Assembly (NCBI RefSeq): GCF_008831285.2
Contig: NC_045141.1
Span: forward strand, 1,986,001-2,050,000
Length of the DNA stretch: 64,000 bases
Origin: Nymphaea colorata
Lineage: Eukaryota > Streptophyta > Magnoliopsida > Nymphaeales > Nymphaeaceae
Reading direction: 5' to 3'
Within the stretch, counting starts at the first letter, position 1. Each line of letters opens with the position of its first letter. Positions 1 through 14,300 of this stretch are shown here, one piece after another. The notes beneath the pieces are model-generated. The model saw nothing but the letters and a program-made list of their open reading frames with translations. It had not been told where the DNA came from and did not search any database. Both the position numbers and the translations under genes were made by a program.

Positions 1-600
1 TATGCTAGGGCATGTTTACTTGGAGGTGCTGAAGCACAAAATCTTATGCAATGGCATGTTTATTTGGGGCACCGAAGTGCAAAATCTTATGCCAATGTAT
101 GGTCTTGTAAAACTTGTATTTGCCGAAGCATGAAATAGTGTGCTAAAATGCTCATCCATGTGCAAAAACATGAAACTTTGGAAATATGCATGAAATTAAA
201 AAACTTGAGTGTGCCAAAGGCACTCATGTTGAAAACTTGTAGGCATGGAAATGTGAAACCTAAAAACTTATGAAAACTTGTATGTGATCAAAAAAGTTGT
301 GTGCACTAATGTGAAAATTTGGGTGCAAAAATTGAGAAATCTTGGGTGCATTGATGTGAAAATTTTGAAAAACTTGTATGTGGTTAGAAAACTTGTGGGT
401 ATTGAAATGTGAATTTGAAAAACTTGTATGCGCTGAAGTGAAAAACTGAAAACCTATGTTCACCAATGTGTGAATTGGGAGTTGTGCACACCAAAGTGCA
501 AAATGAGGAAATCTATGTGCACCGAGGTGTGAATTTGGAAACTTTATATGCTTGAAAACTTGGAGCTCTTGGAAAGATCACAAGACTCATGAAATTGGTG
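1..600. repeat. Degenerate tandem-like repeat tract
   Basis: Short phrases recur with variation: gcaccgaagtgcaaaatc, aaaacttgtatgtg, and combinations of gtgaaaatttg with gtgcac. They are spaced irregularly over about 560 bases, as in an old tandem array. No open frame looks coding, and the longest ones are translations of the repeat itself. Unit length and copy number cannot be fixed by eye. Confidence 0.5.
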
Positions 601-789
601 TCAACTTGGATTGTGGAGACTTGTGGACTAATTACTCTCATATTTAAAGTTTTTGAATTTTCCAATATGAAGGGCAATGAGAGAATGCATGAATAAAGGG
701 AGAGATTAGTCTAGCCATCAAAGAGATTTTGCATTGATAGGAAGTTTTTGATACAACTGGATTATATATATAATTTTTTCAAATGAAGA

Positions 790-2620
790 GCATTTATTGG
801 GTCAGATAATGCAACCTCATTGACATCAAACAACCAACACGAATGCCTGGCAAAACTTGCTTGATGACATAATGCCCACTTCCCACGAGGACTAATTTTC
901 CTATGGATGGTTGATTCAACACTAGATCATTGATTTTGAAATTTTGCTCGTTCAGTGATTTCGCATAATGTTGTGCTACCTTTGCCGATACACCTCTGAA
1001 TATTCCACTACTCACAATCTTTTCTCATCGACCAAATTTAACTGTACCATCTGCTGCTTTTGATATTGGTCCATGGATAGTTCAATTGTGGATGTGAACT
1101 TGTAAGCTAGCTTTTGCACATATAAAGGGAGGACTACATTTGTGCCATATACTAGTCCTGCTAGGGTGGCCTTGGTCAAAGTTTTTATCATAGTCCTATA
1201 AAACCATAATGCATTATGTAATTTTTAGTGCGAATCTTGGCTAGTTTCAATGGTCCCTTTTATTATTTAGGTCAAAATTTTGTTCATTTCTTTCACTTTG
1301 CAGATTCCTTATGGATAGTAGGGTGCTGAAAATGATGTTTGATCTTGAACTTTGAGCAAAAATCATGCATTATATCATTTCAAATATGCAGCTGGAGCGT
1401 TTATGACATCAGTATGAATCTTGCATTTCAAACACCTCTTAATGAATTTGTGACAACCCTACTGCATAATTGGCCAGTAGTAGACCAATCAAATCAGTTG
1501 CTTGACTAAAGTTTGATATCTAAGTGTGTCTTCTATAGATTTCCTTGTAGGCTTCTTGGATCATTTCTTGAGTTTCTTGCTTGTCAAGACATCATGAATA
1601 TTCTTAGTGGAATTCACTTTTGTAAGATATTCCTGCCAATATGAATTTTTGACTGACATGCATTGTATGACTCTCTGCTCTTTCTTGGGCATATCGAGAG
1701 AGAATTCACTTATTTCCAAGTAATCTTTCATTTTCTAATACCAAGGAGCTTCATCAGAATCGACTTGCTTTGCTTGTTCTAGAGGGTGGCATGCTGATTG
1801 AGTTAGTCATCCAACCCTGAAAGCTTTGCATGATTCATTTTTCTTGAAGATGATAATGGATCCATGGCTGGCTTAGCTATCTACAAATTGATTAAATTCC
1901 TTGACAAGAAATAATTGGAATTCCTTGAATCACTTTACCAAAGCTTGAGTGGTTTCCTGCTAAGGTGTCAATTTAGGATCTTTCATTTTCCATTCTTCAT
2001 CGACTAAGTTCACAATAAGCAGAGAATCACCATAGGCATGAACTTTTTTATGTTGAAATTGAGCAGCATTCTGAGTGTAGGTATCAATGCTTTGTATTCA
2101 GTCATATTGTGAGTGCATGTAAATATCAGCGTTAGAGAACAAGGGATCATCTCCTTTTTAGGGGTGTGTAGAAGAATTTCAATACATGTTCCAGTTATGT
2201 TCTTGGAGCCATCAAAGAATGTTTATGACTGAGGAGTTTCAATGTGTAACACCTATTCATTTGGAAAAATGCCATTTGCCTTTAGTCGTTCAGTCAACGG
2301 AAAATTCTTCTAATCGATCAACAAGTGCTTATCCTTTGATAGATTTATAAGAGATGTAAGTCCAAATCATACTGCAAGAGGAGTACCTAGCACTTATCAA
2401 TTCTTCCTATGAGAAAGGACTGCTCTAGGATGTATTTGAGAGGGTTTAATTTTGAAACCACCATGACTTCATAGGAGAATATACAATGTCTCATTGACAC
2501 ATCCAGACGAGGGAAGGACATGTTTCTCCATCATTGAATACTTCTTTTCATATTGAATGAAGGTTTTGCTGATATAATATATCACATGGTTTATTTAGCA
2601 ACATTCTTCATGTTATGCTA
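790..2620 (-). mobile_element. Degenerate Ty3/gypsy (Tat/Ogre-like) pol relic
   Basis: Read on the minus strand from high to low coordinates, broken pol domains appear in element order. Near 2520-2600 there is an RNase H-type segment (YYISKTFIQYEKKYS). Near 1400-1500 there is an integrase zinc-binding segment (YYWPIMQ, then CHKFIKRCLKC). At 1080-1260 there is the integrase C-terminal half (ALWFYRTMIKTL, GLVYGTNVVLPLYV). At 800-1015 there is the FKINDLVL segment that follows it in plant Tat/Ogre elements. Many frameshifts and stops separate the pieces, and part of the integrase core seems deleted. LTRs were not identified. The family call rests on the wording of these motifs and is reasonably secure; the lineage is less so. 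Confidence 0.7.
794..1490 (-). pseudogene. Gypsy integrase fragment, broken
   Basis: This is the integrase portion of the Tat/Ogre-like relic. Minus-strand translation gives a HHCC-like stretch (HKFIKRCLKC) at about 1400-1460. It is followed by KIKHHFSAPYYP near 1310-1340, the region around the catalytic glutamate, where the expected motif is no longer readable. Then come LWFYRTMIKTLTKAT and the C-terminal FKINDLVLNQ. The pieces lie in different frames, so no functional integrase can be made. Confidence 0.65.
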
Positions 2621-5600
2621 AGAATACTTTGCATGTATCAGGTGACCATTGATCTCACAAACTCCTAACAATGCTACTATCTCAAGACCACAATCATCTA
2701 AATGATAGGGGAAGACCTCCATGAACTGCTTGAACCACTGTCGATACCAACCTAACACAAGTCCATTTGTGAAAATGAACCTAGTGTTTGGGTCACCTCT
2801 AAGAATAGAGTGTATAAGGTGGTCCAGGAAGAATGTTCTAACCATAAAGATTAACAAAAATGACATGGTGGAGATCAAAATAGACATGCAAATGAACACA
2901 TAAATAGAGGATGGGCAAACTAGTGATGAGAGTGTGCCTGTCAGGGTCAACCCAATATGAGGGTCAACTGAATGATAATTTTGACATTGATAGGCTCTAG
3001 AGACCCTATAGGATGACATAAAAAAAGAAAAATTCTAGACGATTTTGACATAGGAAAACAAGGATTCTTTTAGAAATTCATCCAATTTTGATAAAAATCA
3101 TGTGCGTATGATTAATGAAGTGTGATGCAAAGAGGTGAACACGTAATCAAACAAGGCACACAAAATGCTTCAAACAACACCACCTAATGACATGACTATC
3201 ATGCAAATGTTTGAAATCATCTTGGTCACCTAGAATTGGATATATGGTACTTGAGATTATCAGTTGTTCCATATATCAAATATGTCTACATACCTAGACA
3301 AAAAAGTCCAGAGTACATGGCATAGTCTCCTCCAAATAAGGTTCTAAATGTTAAAGGTATTCATTATGCTTAATTAGTCACCAATAAACATGGCTAATGT
3401 CTCAGTATGGGTGAGAGGAGGACTAATAACAGCTTTCGGTAGGTTGGGAGCTAATGCACACAAGGAGTATTCCATGACATGATGACTAGGACATATAGAT
3501 GAGGAAAATTTTAAAACATGCAAGCACATGTGCAAACAATTAGCTCTAATGCAATGTGACTTAAGATGGGAGTTAAAATCAAAGAGAGAAGCAACACCGT
3601 TTTCAAACAAATCATAAATTGAGAGAGGTAGTAGTGATCCTATATCTATGTGAACATGTAAATTCTTTGTCAATTCTAAGTCCTAACACAAATCAAAATA
3701 TACACATATACATCAAATTATTTTGCATGTGCCAGAGTGCTCAGCAAAGCACTTCATACTTTTCAATTCCTTTTGTGCAAATTGACATTGAGCATGAGTG
3801 AGAAAATCAAAATGCATTTTGAAATATAATGTGCATCAAGCGCACATGTGGATCCTAGATCTAGGTTTGATACTGGGACCTATATCTGGGTTTGGATTTA
3901 AAGGAAATTGTAAAAGATAAATCTGAATATGATAATGAGATCTTGATCACTATTTGACATTTGAGTTTTGAAACTTAGATATGAGATTCAGATATAGAAA
4001 TCAAACTTGGATAGGAAATCTGGATCAAGAAATTGAAACCTGAAATGGCTTGAACCTATACCTGGCTTGACCTAGGCTAGGTGGGTTTAGGCTGTTTGAC
4101 ATGGAATAGGCCTTGGCTAGGTTTGGTTTTGAAAACTAGGTTCGGACGTACGTTGGGTGTAGGATTACTAGGCTCAGCCTGAGTGTTGTTTTTAGATAAC
4201 CCTGGTTTAGTGAGAAATAGGGGTGTGCTGATCTTGGACTTGAGATTACGAGATTCATGTGATTGTGTATGAAAAAGCTAACTTGGATTCAGGTGAATCC
4301 TCGGCAGCTTTTACAGAAAATATGTGCATGGTGGTAAATGATCAAGATACCATTGTGTGTGATTTTGGGCAGAAGTTGGTTCAAATAAGGAGACTGGTTT
4401 GAACTAAGGTTCTAGGAATCAAGTAAAAGTCATAAACCAAGGTATATGTGGCCTATGCCCTATGTTTATGTAAAAGAATGTGGCTCAAATATAAAATGAC
4501 TATTTTACTCCTGCAAGTAATTGGGGAGTTCTGGATGAGTTTCCTCTATCTGACTGAGCTAGCTTGTGGTCCTACTTCTAGATCAGCTTTGATTAACATA
4601 TTCCTGAAAATTTTCTATCGGATTGCTCTAAAAATCAAAAGTAAAAATTTACCAAGCCTTAAACGTCATGTTTATAAAGGGAAAACGAGGAGGTCCATAA
4701 AAATCAGCTTTTTATTAGAATTTTCACTTGTGGAACTAAGGGTTCTTGTATAAGCCACTTACCTATAAGGATATGCTGAAAGACAGAAAAAAGTTGATCT
4801 ACTTCTGCTTAATTCAGCTTGACAGTGACTTACAAAGTATAGAAAGTAGTAGGATTGAGCTTCATGGCTTTCAAATCTAAATTGAACTTAAACTAGGAGG
4901 AATGAGCTTCATGAGCTACACTCTAGCATAAAAAGTATCCAAGATTCAATGGTTCCCAATGAAATTTAATTTTCCTAGAACTGAACGGCTTGCTTATATT
5001 TTGCATTCATTCCCTATAGGGGATCACATCACCTTTTTGATTTTTTCCAAATAGAGGAAATGGATTCAATGGCACAAATCAGTCCTTGAGGGCAGATCTG
5101 ACATCCCAGCTGCTCAGAGAAGTTTTTTTCTCTGGTTGTCCACTCCAAACCCTTATCACACAGCCTATAAAGACATACTCATAGTGCTTCATACTTCTCA
5201 TTTTGCCATTCATTTTTGTGTGACATGTTAAGGATCTTTTTATAATCTATTTTGTTTCAATAAAAAGTTTGGAGGTCTCATCCTCCAGCAGGGTCGCTGT
5301 AGAAAACCAAAGTTTAAGTGACCCAGACTAACTAACATGTAATGGTTCAGAACAGAAAATAAAATACAAAACCAAATATAACTCTAACTCAACAAAGCTG
5401 AAGACATGGCAGACTAGGTTAGGAGGCTACACTAAATTAGGGACACACTCTTTCTCTAGCAGTCTCACTTCATGACGCTAAGATATGACATTGTATGCTA
5501 TTACCTATCTAAGTTAGAGCTAAACTATGTTTGTGCACCATTCTGTGTTAGAACTACAAACTTACATAGGTGTACTCAAGTAAGCCTTGACCTCAGAAAT

Positions 5601-7510
5601 TTAGGGTTTGCAAATAGGAGAACTCATGTAGAATGATTGTTTGGCTCCTTTGTGCATCACATATCCATGAAAACATGGATCTAACTTAGATGATTCATGC
5701 AACCAAGAACAATTGATCAAGTTGTGGTCTCTAGGTTTCAGGGTTTTGGGATGCGACCCTATTTCAGATCTAGTTTTGATCCAAGGTTCAATATTGGACC
5801 CAATATCCAGATTAAGTTTGAATATATATTTAGTTCCATATGTCTTCTAAGAATTGGAGATCTAGTTTTCATAGGTTCATATCATCAATTCATGAGACTC
5901 AAGGTCCACATCCAATATTCAAATCTAGATCCAACTTCATGATCAGAATCAATATAGAGATCAAATTCATGATCCATTGATATTGAAGCTCGTTATGATC
6001 CAATATTAAAGCCTAAGGTTAATATTGAGGTTTGACTTGTGTGATCTAATCCAAGTTTGATATTGAACTCCGATGCTAAAATCTAGGTCAAAATCATTAT
6101 CCATATATGAGTCCAAGATTTAGTATTCCAAGTTCAAAATATGAAGTGCTATTATGGTTAGGCGTTCACCTAAGATTCAAATTCTAATACTAAGATCCAA
6201 AAGCTGAATTATGCTTTAGGTATATAATCCAATTCCAAGACCCAAATTTGCGCGTCCAAAATCTATTAGCGGAATTCATAGGGTCTAGATATGATATTTT
6301 CCATTTCAATATCATCATGCTTTGGATCCACTTACATGGGTCATGCGGACTTCTGGTTGGCCTGAAGTGTCAACAGGTTAGGTCGACCTAGGGTTTAAGG
6401 ATAGGATTTCACTCTTGCAGGTTCTAATGCTAGTGTTGGATAAGCCCTAGAATAGAACACAGTTTTGGGACTTGATTTAGGATCTCATATTGACCATACA
6501 TGAACCTAGGGTTTTCGAAATCAAGACTTTGAAAGAGCATGGGTTTGGAAAATCATTTTAAAAACATGTAGGAATTAAGTTAAATTAGAGTTTTCATGTG
6601 CCTTGTCAAGGGCACAATACTGATTCTATCTGATGGAATCCTTAGTCAAACAGTTTTGTATGCAGCATTCATGGAACCATAGTGCTAATCCAACTAATAG
6701 TGCATATGCATGTCTATATCTATATGCTTTATAACATGAGAAATTATATGCAACAGAAAATAAAGAGAAAATATAATTTAACAATTAAGAATTAAAATGG
6801 AATAAAGAGGAAAAGGGAGAGAGGCATGCCTGACCTCCACATGCTAATCAAGAAACGTTTACATTTTAAGAGCATAAAGCAAACAAGCCTAGGTGCATGA
6901 AAAGTCCAACCTCGAGAAAAAAATGAAGCTACACTAAGCACGCTAAGAAAGCAGAAAATTACTTAAGGCATGATACTAAGAAAGAAAGAAAGAAAGAAAG
7001 AGCAAAGAGAAAGAAGAATATCTGACCTCAAAGGCCTGTACCCTCCTCCTACGCATGGGCTGGCCTCAAAGAGGCTGAGCTTTGAAAAGTTTAGTGTATC
7101 ACTCTTGTGACTTCAACCAAGCATTTGACTCAGATCCATGACCTTAAAATTTTATTTTTTGGAAGACCAAGAATTGTAGGCACCTGAGTGGAATTTTCTC
7201 TTGTATAAGGGCCAATTTGCAACCTTGAACTACGTGTCAAGAGAGGGGCAGTTAATCCCTATTTATAATGCTCCTGAGGGGCCAAAAACTTCTAAACTTT
7301 ATTTATCTATGCATAAATTGTCCCTCACATTATATATTAGGTTAAAGAATGAAATGTAGGAAAATATCATACATAAAACACAGGAAATAACTGAAGGAAA
7401 TCAATGTTGAAGTGTTGCTGAGGAGCTCTCGGTGCAAAAGTGATACCCCCTTGGATAAAGAGAAAATGAGTGATACATGTGGCATAGAGACTATAGAGTG
7501 TGTGTATGTG
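2621..7510. other. Intergenic, no gene recognised
   Basis: No frame here has a recognisable domain. From about 3840 to 6300 the sequence carries loosely repeated phrases such as gatccaatatt, agatctaggtttg and ttcaaatctagatcc, suggesting an old degenerate repeat or the non-coding part of a retroelement. A (GAAA)n run lies at 6979-7003. The minus-strand open stretch at 2618-3019 directly precedes the gypsy RNase H fragment but does not resemble any part of pol I know. Confidence 0.4.
6979..7003. repeat. (GAAA)n microsatellite
   Basis: About six perfect aaag/gaaa units in a purine-rich stretch. Confidence 0.85.
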
Positions 7511-7706
<196 letters not shown>

Positions 7707-7719
7707 ATTGGCACAAATA

Positions 7720-8900
7720 TGAAAAGTGGCCAGGTTCAATGGACTCGAATCATAGATCTGGGTCAAGATCATCAATCTGAGGCAAGGGCAAGCTCCAAAG
7801 AAAATGATAGAAAATGGATCCTCGATTTGATAGTGGATATGGATAAAAACTCCAAATCAGGGATTTTATTAGACAAGTTATAAGCTATGAACCTAGAATT
7901 GATATCAAAATGTTTAGGATTGAGCTCTAAAGAACCAAAATGATAAATAGGTGTATATATTGTTTATCCTAAGATTATGTAGAACATAGGGCATAAGAAG
8001 TAAATTGTTAGTTGTACCTTCTATGGAAGAGTCTTACTTGAGGGAAAAAATGGAAATATTTGATCAAATATATGATTTATGCGATCTAAAATTATGATCA
8101 TAGGATCAAGTTCAATGTAAACAAGATTGTTTAAAAAATTGAATTTAAACCCCAAAAATTTGAGTTCAAATTACTTTAAATGGAGGTGAATTTGAAGTCC
8201 TGATCGAAGTAGTTCCCTGTAACCTGCACTAAACTGGATCTGAAGTGGATGAATTGGGATCCCATTGAAGGAAAATAGAGTTGAACATGGTGGATCTATC
8301 TCCAGTTTGAAGTAAGTTCATTCCAGTTCAGTGAAGTTCATTTTCAGTTCAGGGTAGAGATTTGTACTAGAAGTCAGTCAGAACCGAATTGAACTTATCC
8401 CAAGTGAGTTGGACTGAATCTGAACTTGGAATTAGATAAATCTAACAGAAATGTACTTGATCCTAGTTCAAGTTGAGTTGGCATAACCTGATTGAGGCTG
8501 GGTGTAGCTCGATCCTATCTTAGGCAAGAGAGAGGTGACATAATGAATGCATGCGCTAAGCTGCAATTACTATTTTGGTCATTGTGGTTGCGGTTGAGCT
8601 GCATCTAGGTTGTTCCTGTCAGGGTGATCCCCTTCTACACAAGTTCTAAGTTCATAGTATTAGATAATCTGAATTTGGCAGCTAATATGGTTCAGTGAGC
8701 TGACCTGAGCTGCGCTCAAGGCAGGTGTGCTGGCCCTAACTGACAATCACTTGTGGAGCTAGGATTCTTCTATTTGAACTTGTTTTGAGACTGCTCCTAT
8801 GGTTCTAATGGCATTCTAGGGTTTAGAAGTAGAAGGGTCATTTAGTCACCTAGCGGGATCTAATGGCCCTAGTTTCTAAGTGTTGGTCAGCCACGTGAGA
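7720..8900. other. Intergenic, no gene recognised
   Basis: I see no domain, RNA gene or clear repeat boundary. The 8200-8500 part contains variants of agttcagtgaagttcattttcag-type phrases, a short imperfect repeat. It ends where the minus-strand copia relic begins. Confidence 0.4.
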
Positions 8901-11390
8901 TAGGTTCAATCAGTTATGGGTACATGACCACCACATTTTGAAGTTAGTTCAAGAACAAGAGGATATGTAATCCAGATGTGAGTAAAATGAGAATTTGGTA
9001 AGTGGAAAATTTTATGGTGTTTATGACCCTTAAGATATCTAAAGATCCACTTCACTACTGCCAAGTGTTCATTGTCTGGATTTAACAAGTGTCTGCTCAC
9101 TACACCAACTACATAAGCTAAATCCTAGTGTGTACAATCTATAGCAAAGGATATGGAATCTTTTTCATCCGCTCCTGCTCATCTGTTGAGCATGAACACT
9201 TGTCATCGCATAATCTGAGATGCCTTGCTAAAAAACTGGTTTGACATCCTTTATGTTGAATTTGTTGAGCACCTTCTCAACATATTTCTTCTGTGGTACC
9301 AACAAATTGCATAGCTTCTTACAACCAATCCTTGTACTCAACAAGTACTATGCTGGTCCCAAATCCATCACATCAAACAGCTTGTTCATGTCCTTTAACT
9401 AGGCAAACAATTGATAATCATGCCAACAATCAACATGTTATCTACGTATAATAAAAAAATATTAAAGTTACATAACAAAAATTCTTTAATGCAAACTCAA
9501 TGATCAATAGTTGATCTGCAATACTTTTGATAATATTATAAACATATCAAATTTCTTGTACCACTACATAGGCACCTATTTAAGTTCATACTTGCTCTTC
9601 TTTAGCTTTCAAACCATATGTTTTTTCTTGGCAACTTTAAAACCTTTTAGTTGTGCCATATAAATTTCTTCTTTTGGTTTTTTATGGGAAAAATAGTTTT
9701 CATGTCTCACTACTCCAACTCAAAATCTAGATATACTACAAAACATTGATGGATGACATTTTGACTGTAGACGAGAATATCTCATCAAAATCAATGCCCT
9801 TCTCATGCGTAAAGCCTTTCACCGCTAACCTAGCTTTGTATACCAAAATACATTAATCTTTTTTTTAGCTTGCAGATCCGCTTGTATTGGAACACTTTCT
9901 TACCTTTTGATAGCTCCAACAAATCATAAATGTAATCTTATGTACAGAATTCATTTTTTCATACATTGTTCATATCAATTCATTTGTATGCACATCATCT
10001 AGTACCTTTGCATATGATTCTAGCTCTTCAGTATCTATCAAAATAACATATTCATTAAAAGAATGTCTTGTGGATGGAACACAAGTTCTTTTACCTCTTC
10101 CATATTGCTCTTCAGCTGACTTTGCAACTATTTTTGCATGAGAATGAAGTCCCCCCTCCAACTTATGCTCATGAATAGTCTAAGTCTCTATGGAAGAATC
10201 ATTAGTTTATTGTTCTTCTACTTCTATGCCTTCTTGTTTTACCATAATTAGATGATTGTTCCTTAGTTTCTACAAAAGTTGGCCAATAAATATCACTTAC
10301 ACTCACATTTGACTGCTTGCCTTTCATAGGATCCTTAACCATATGATCTACTCTAAAGACAACATCACAACTCTTGTCAATCTTGTTATTCTTTGAATAT
10401 CATAACTTATGACTAAATTCATCATATGCATAACCAAGAAATATTAATGGAACAACGTTACCATTTAATTTATTTTTTTATTCTTTAGGTAGAAGCATAA
10501 AATCTTGGCACCCAAAGACTCTCAACTGGTCATACTTTACTTCTTTACTTGACCAAACTCTTTCCAAGATATATCCTTCAAGTGGCAAAAAAGGACATTT
10601 GTTTATCATATAAAGTATAATACATATGGCTTTCCTCCAAAAAAGATCTAGGCATCTTGGAACTAGATCATGCTTCCAATCCTCTCAATTATAGTCATGT
10701 TCATCATTTTTGCAAGTTCATTTTGTTGTGGATTGTAAGGAACAATTTCTCATCCCTTATGCTATGTTTCATAAAGTATTTTTGAAGTGCCCAATCTCTA
10801 TATTCACCACCATTGTCTGTGCATAACCTCTTGAGTTTCTTACCTATTTTATACTCAATACCTACATGAAATATCTTAAAAATGTTCCTCATGTTACTTT
10901 TATTTTCCATTGTGTAGGCCCAAACCTTTCTTCTTCACAAGCAAACCCAACCCCTTCTGACTCATATAGCCCAATGCTTTTGCCATAATTCTAATAAAGA
11001 ACAATAAAAAAACCACATTCACATCATCTCCACTGACTTGGGTCTTCATCCCATATAGGGTTCCAAATCTATCACGCCATTCAAGCACAAGTGCATATTT
11101 GAATAGCTTCCATCCATCTCAATTAAAGGTAGTAGAATAGTCATGTAGCAGAATAGTCATTTCCACCAAGTTTACCTATAAAAGTCAAATTCATCGTAAG
11201 GTTTGGAACATGCCCCACATCTTTAGGTTTCCACCATCCACTTGTTCTTACACAAACATCTCTTATTTGAACAATTTCGGAGGTGTCATAATTGCCCACA
11301 TGCACTGCTCCAAAATCAAATATCTTATAAGAAAAAAACAAATCTCTACAAGGTATTGCATGATGGGATGCTTTTGTACAAGTATCCATG
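8900..11390 (-). mobile_element. Degenerate Ty1/copia relic
   Basis: Minus-strand translation shows copia domains in order. Protease and adjacent region are at 11389-11141 (LDTGA box decayed; GHVPNLTMNL). The integrase segment with LCTDNGGEY lies near 10830-10780. The linker CVPSTRHSFNEYVIL is near 10090-10040. Reverse transcriptase runs from about 9700 to 9250, with KKSKYELK-type wording and the catalytic box read as YVDN near 9450. The start of RNase H, with LAVVKWIFRYLKG, is at 9080-9000. The order protease-integrase-RT-RNase H is diagnostic of copia. Stops and frameshifts break every domain, and I could not locate either LTR. Confidence 0.8.
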
Positions 11391-14300
11391 TCATGTCTCT
11401 ATTCTCCACAGTAAGACATTCTCCTCTATCCAAGAAAAATCTATTACCTCATTATCTAATGACACACACACACACACACACACATATTTGAGGTGAAAAC
11501 TATGGGCCTAATGTTTACTAGGCATTTAAAATGTTTATGCAAGAGAAGGAGCTGATCAATATTTTAGTCCACAAATCAATGTTCTTGAACACAAAAACTC
11601 AGATCCATCATTGATTTGTTCTAAACCCAATAGATAGTGAAAATAAATAAAACCTAGAAATGGCTTGAAAAAAACTTCTTTGCACAGCCACGAGCTGGTT
11701 TTTTGCTTCCACTCTTCTCCCTTTTTTCTTTTTGATCTACCCAAACTCTCCTCTTGAGTGCATAAATGTTATGGCCACATGATTTCTCTCTTTCCTTTCA
11801 TCGTGAGAGAGCTCCACAAAACCCACACATTCCCTTTTTCTTTTTGTTTTGTGCATGATGAGCAAGGCACTCAATTTTCCATCCTTTTGTTCTCTCGACA
11901 CCCACCTCACTTAAGTGATGAGGACCATATCCTATATTAAAGCTGGACCCAACCAAACAAAATGCATATTCTTTTTTTGCAAAACTATGGTAATCAGGCC
12001 TGAACACATGCTTGTTCCTATTAGTTTTCCAACAACCTCCGGCTGCCGCTAATGGTGGATGATTCCAAAAACATTGCAGACCCCAAATCATTGAAAACCA
12101 AACTGAAAACAAAAACAAAAGCAGTCAGCTCAATTTTATATAGTTGACAAACACTAAACCACATTAATATCAACTAAATTCTAATTAAAGCCTCGAAATA
12201 CAAACTGATTTTGCCCCTATGCTAAGCTGGCTCTGTGAGGCTGGCTGATGGTTTGACCATAGCAGGACGTGGGTCAAGGTTAGTCCTAAGTGTGTGCTAA
12301 GTTTGACTGAAAAATTCCTCAATTTGCTGTTGGAAATTAACCAAAATTGACTAAGCTAAAATTAACCTTGTAATTGGAAATGTTGAGAGTAAAATGAGAA
12401 ATAGGGATTTTGACTTTGTTTATGAAAATTGAACACATTGATACTTTCTCAAGTGACACTGCATCTATTGACATGCTTAGATTTGAAATTGACATCCTAG
12501 ATCTCTTAGAAATTAGTTTAGAAGTCACTAGTAACACTAACCAGACATGAACATTATCAGAACACAGACACTCCAAAAGTGACTGAAAAACTGAAATTAT
12601 GTTCAATCTGCAATAAAATTAATCAAACTGAAGTTAAAAATAGCCAGATCCAGCATTGAAGAATGTGATCCTATCTCAATTAAGGCTGACTCACTCGAAT
12701 TGTGTAAAAATGCTTATCAGATACGTGAAAATGGAACAAATGAGACACCATTTCCTAGAAATGGGTGCTGTACACTAGAATTCAAGCTTGAAAGCTGAAA
12801 ATGCTTTGTGTAGGTTTGATCTGGTCTGCAGGTGTTCTAATGATGAGAAATAGTGGAAAAACTAGGAAAATGGGCCACTTCTAGATCAGTTTTAACTGAA
12901 TGTAAGCTAGTAAACTTGTTTTGAGAGTTCCTAGAGAATTGTGTTGATGAAAATAACCATGATTGATCTTAGGTAAAACAATTCTTAAGATTTCTATTAC
13001 TGTTCTCAAAAAATCAAAATAAAATAAAACAAGATGGGGTGATCAAGGACAAAATGGTCACTTTTTAATACACGACAACCTGGGTCATCTGGGTCCTAGT
13101 GTCTGATACATAAAGTAATATGACTTGATTTGGTGTGGCACAAAACCCCTATTTTTGAATTTTTTTTAAAAAAACAGTTCAAAATCCTCTTTGTGAGGCG
13201 TAAAATGGTCATTTTTGTTTGTGAAAATTTGAGTTCTCTACAGTCATATAAGTATTTCAATCCAAATTTAAACCTTCACACACACTCTATTTATTGAAAC
13301 CAGCTTAAGAAATCATGCAGCTGAGATTGCAAAAAAGTTCCCACATTGAGCTTAAAAAAATTGCCAGATATATTGGATCCTAAAGAAAAACATTCCATAA
13401 GCAATAAGAGTTAAACTTTTGGAAGCCTAAAGTTTTGTGAATTTTTTCAAAATATATACATGCATAGAAATTTTTTTGAAAGATGCCATCCCCTTCCTCC
13501 TTGCTTAAAATCTTCATTGTCGTTAGTGACATTGCCCCATGTTTAGATTTTAACAACATAGAAAGCATGCTGAAAGTAGGAAAACAAAAGAGGAAAAGAA
13601 TATATATGACATGATGAATTGATGATGAAGTTTGGAAAGTCTCTTAGATGCCTAGCTACACCACCGTGCACACTCAGATGCAATTTTTTTTACTAGTCAT
13701 TGCACCATCACTATGCCATCCATGGACACAATTTTTTGCTGACCTAGTTATTCTGAGAAACTTCAAACAACTTGTTGTTTTCTTGTAATTATAATTCACA
13801 TGTAGTGCAGTTGATAAGTGAAATTCATAGTTAGATATATAAGAAAAATAAAAAGCAAAAGCAAATAAATCCCAAGCTAATATTAGCTTGCATCAAAGGG
13901 TTGTTTTCTTGCATATGTGCCTAACGTAGAATGGTAGTACACAATGAAATGAATACTAACATAAGACTACGACATCAGCTAAAAATACTCCTCCTCTCGA
14001 CCAACTAGATGGGCTACACTATTGAATTCTAATAGATGTGAAAGTATTTACTAACAAAATGCTAATAGATGTGAAAGTTTTTAATAACCAAATAGAGAGG
14101 AAGAAACAAACCCATTGTCAAAATCCAATATCCAAATCCAACCAATTTGCAATCCAAATCTCATCAATCCCATTCTAAAATCTAGACCTAACAAATGTAG
14201 TTTTAAAATAAAAAATTAAACTTGTTTTCCAAATTTAATATCCAAATCCAATTCATCCAATATATATCTCCAAAATCCAATCAATACATAACTAATAAAG

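Noticed and set aside
2618-3019. Minus-strand frame of 133 codons
   Set aside because: No domain recognised; upstream of a gypsy relic but without RT motifs.
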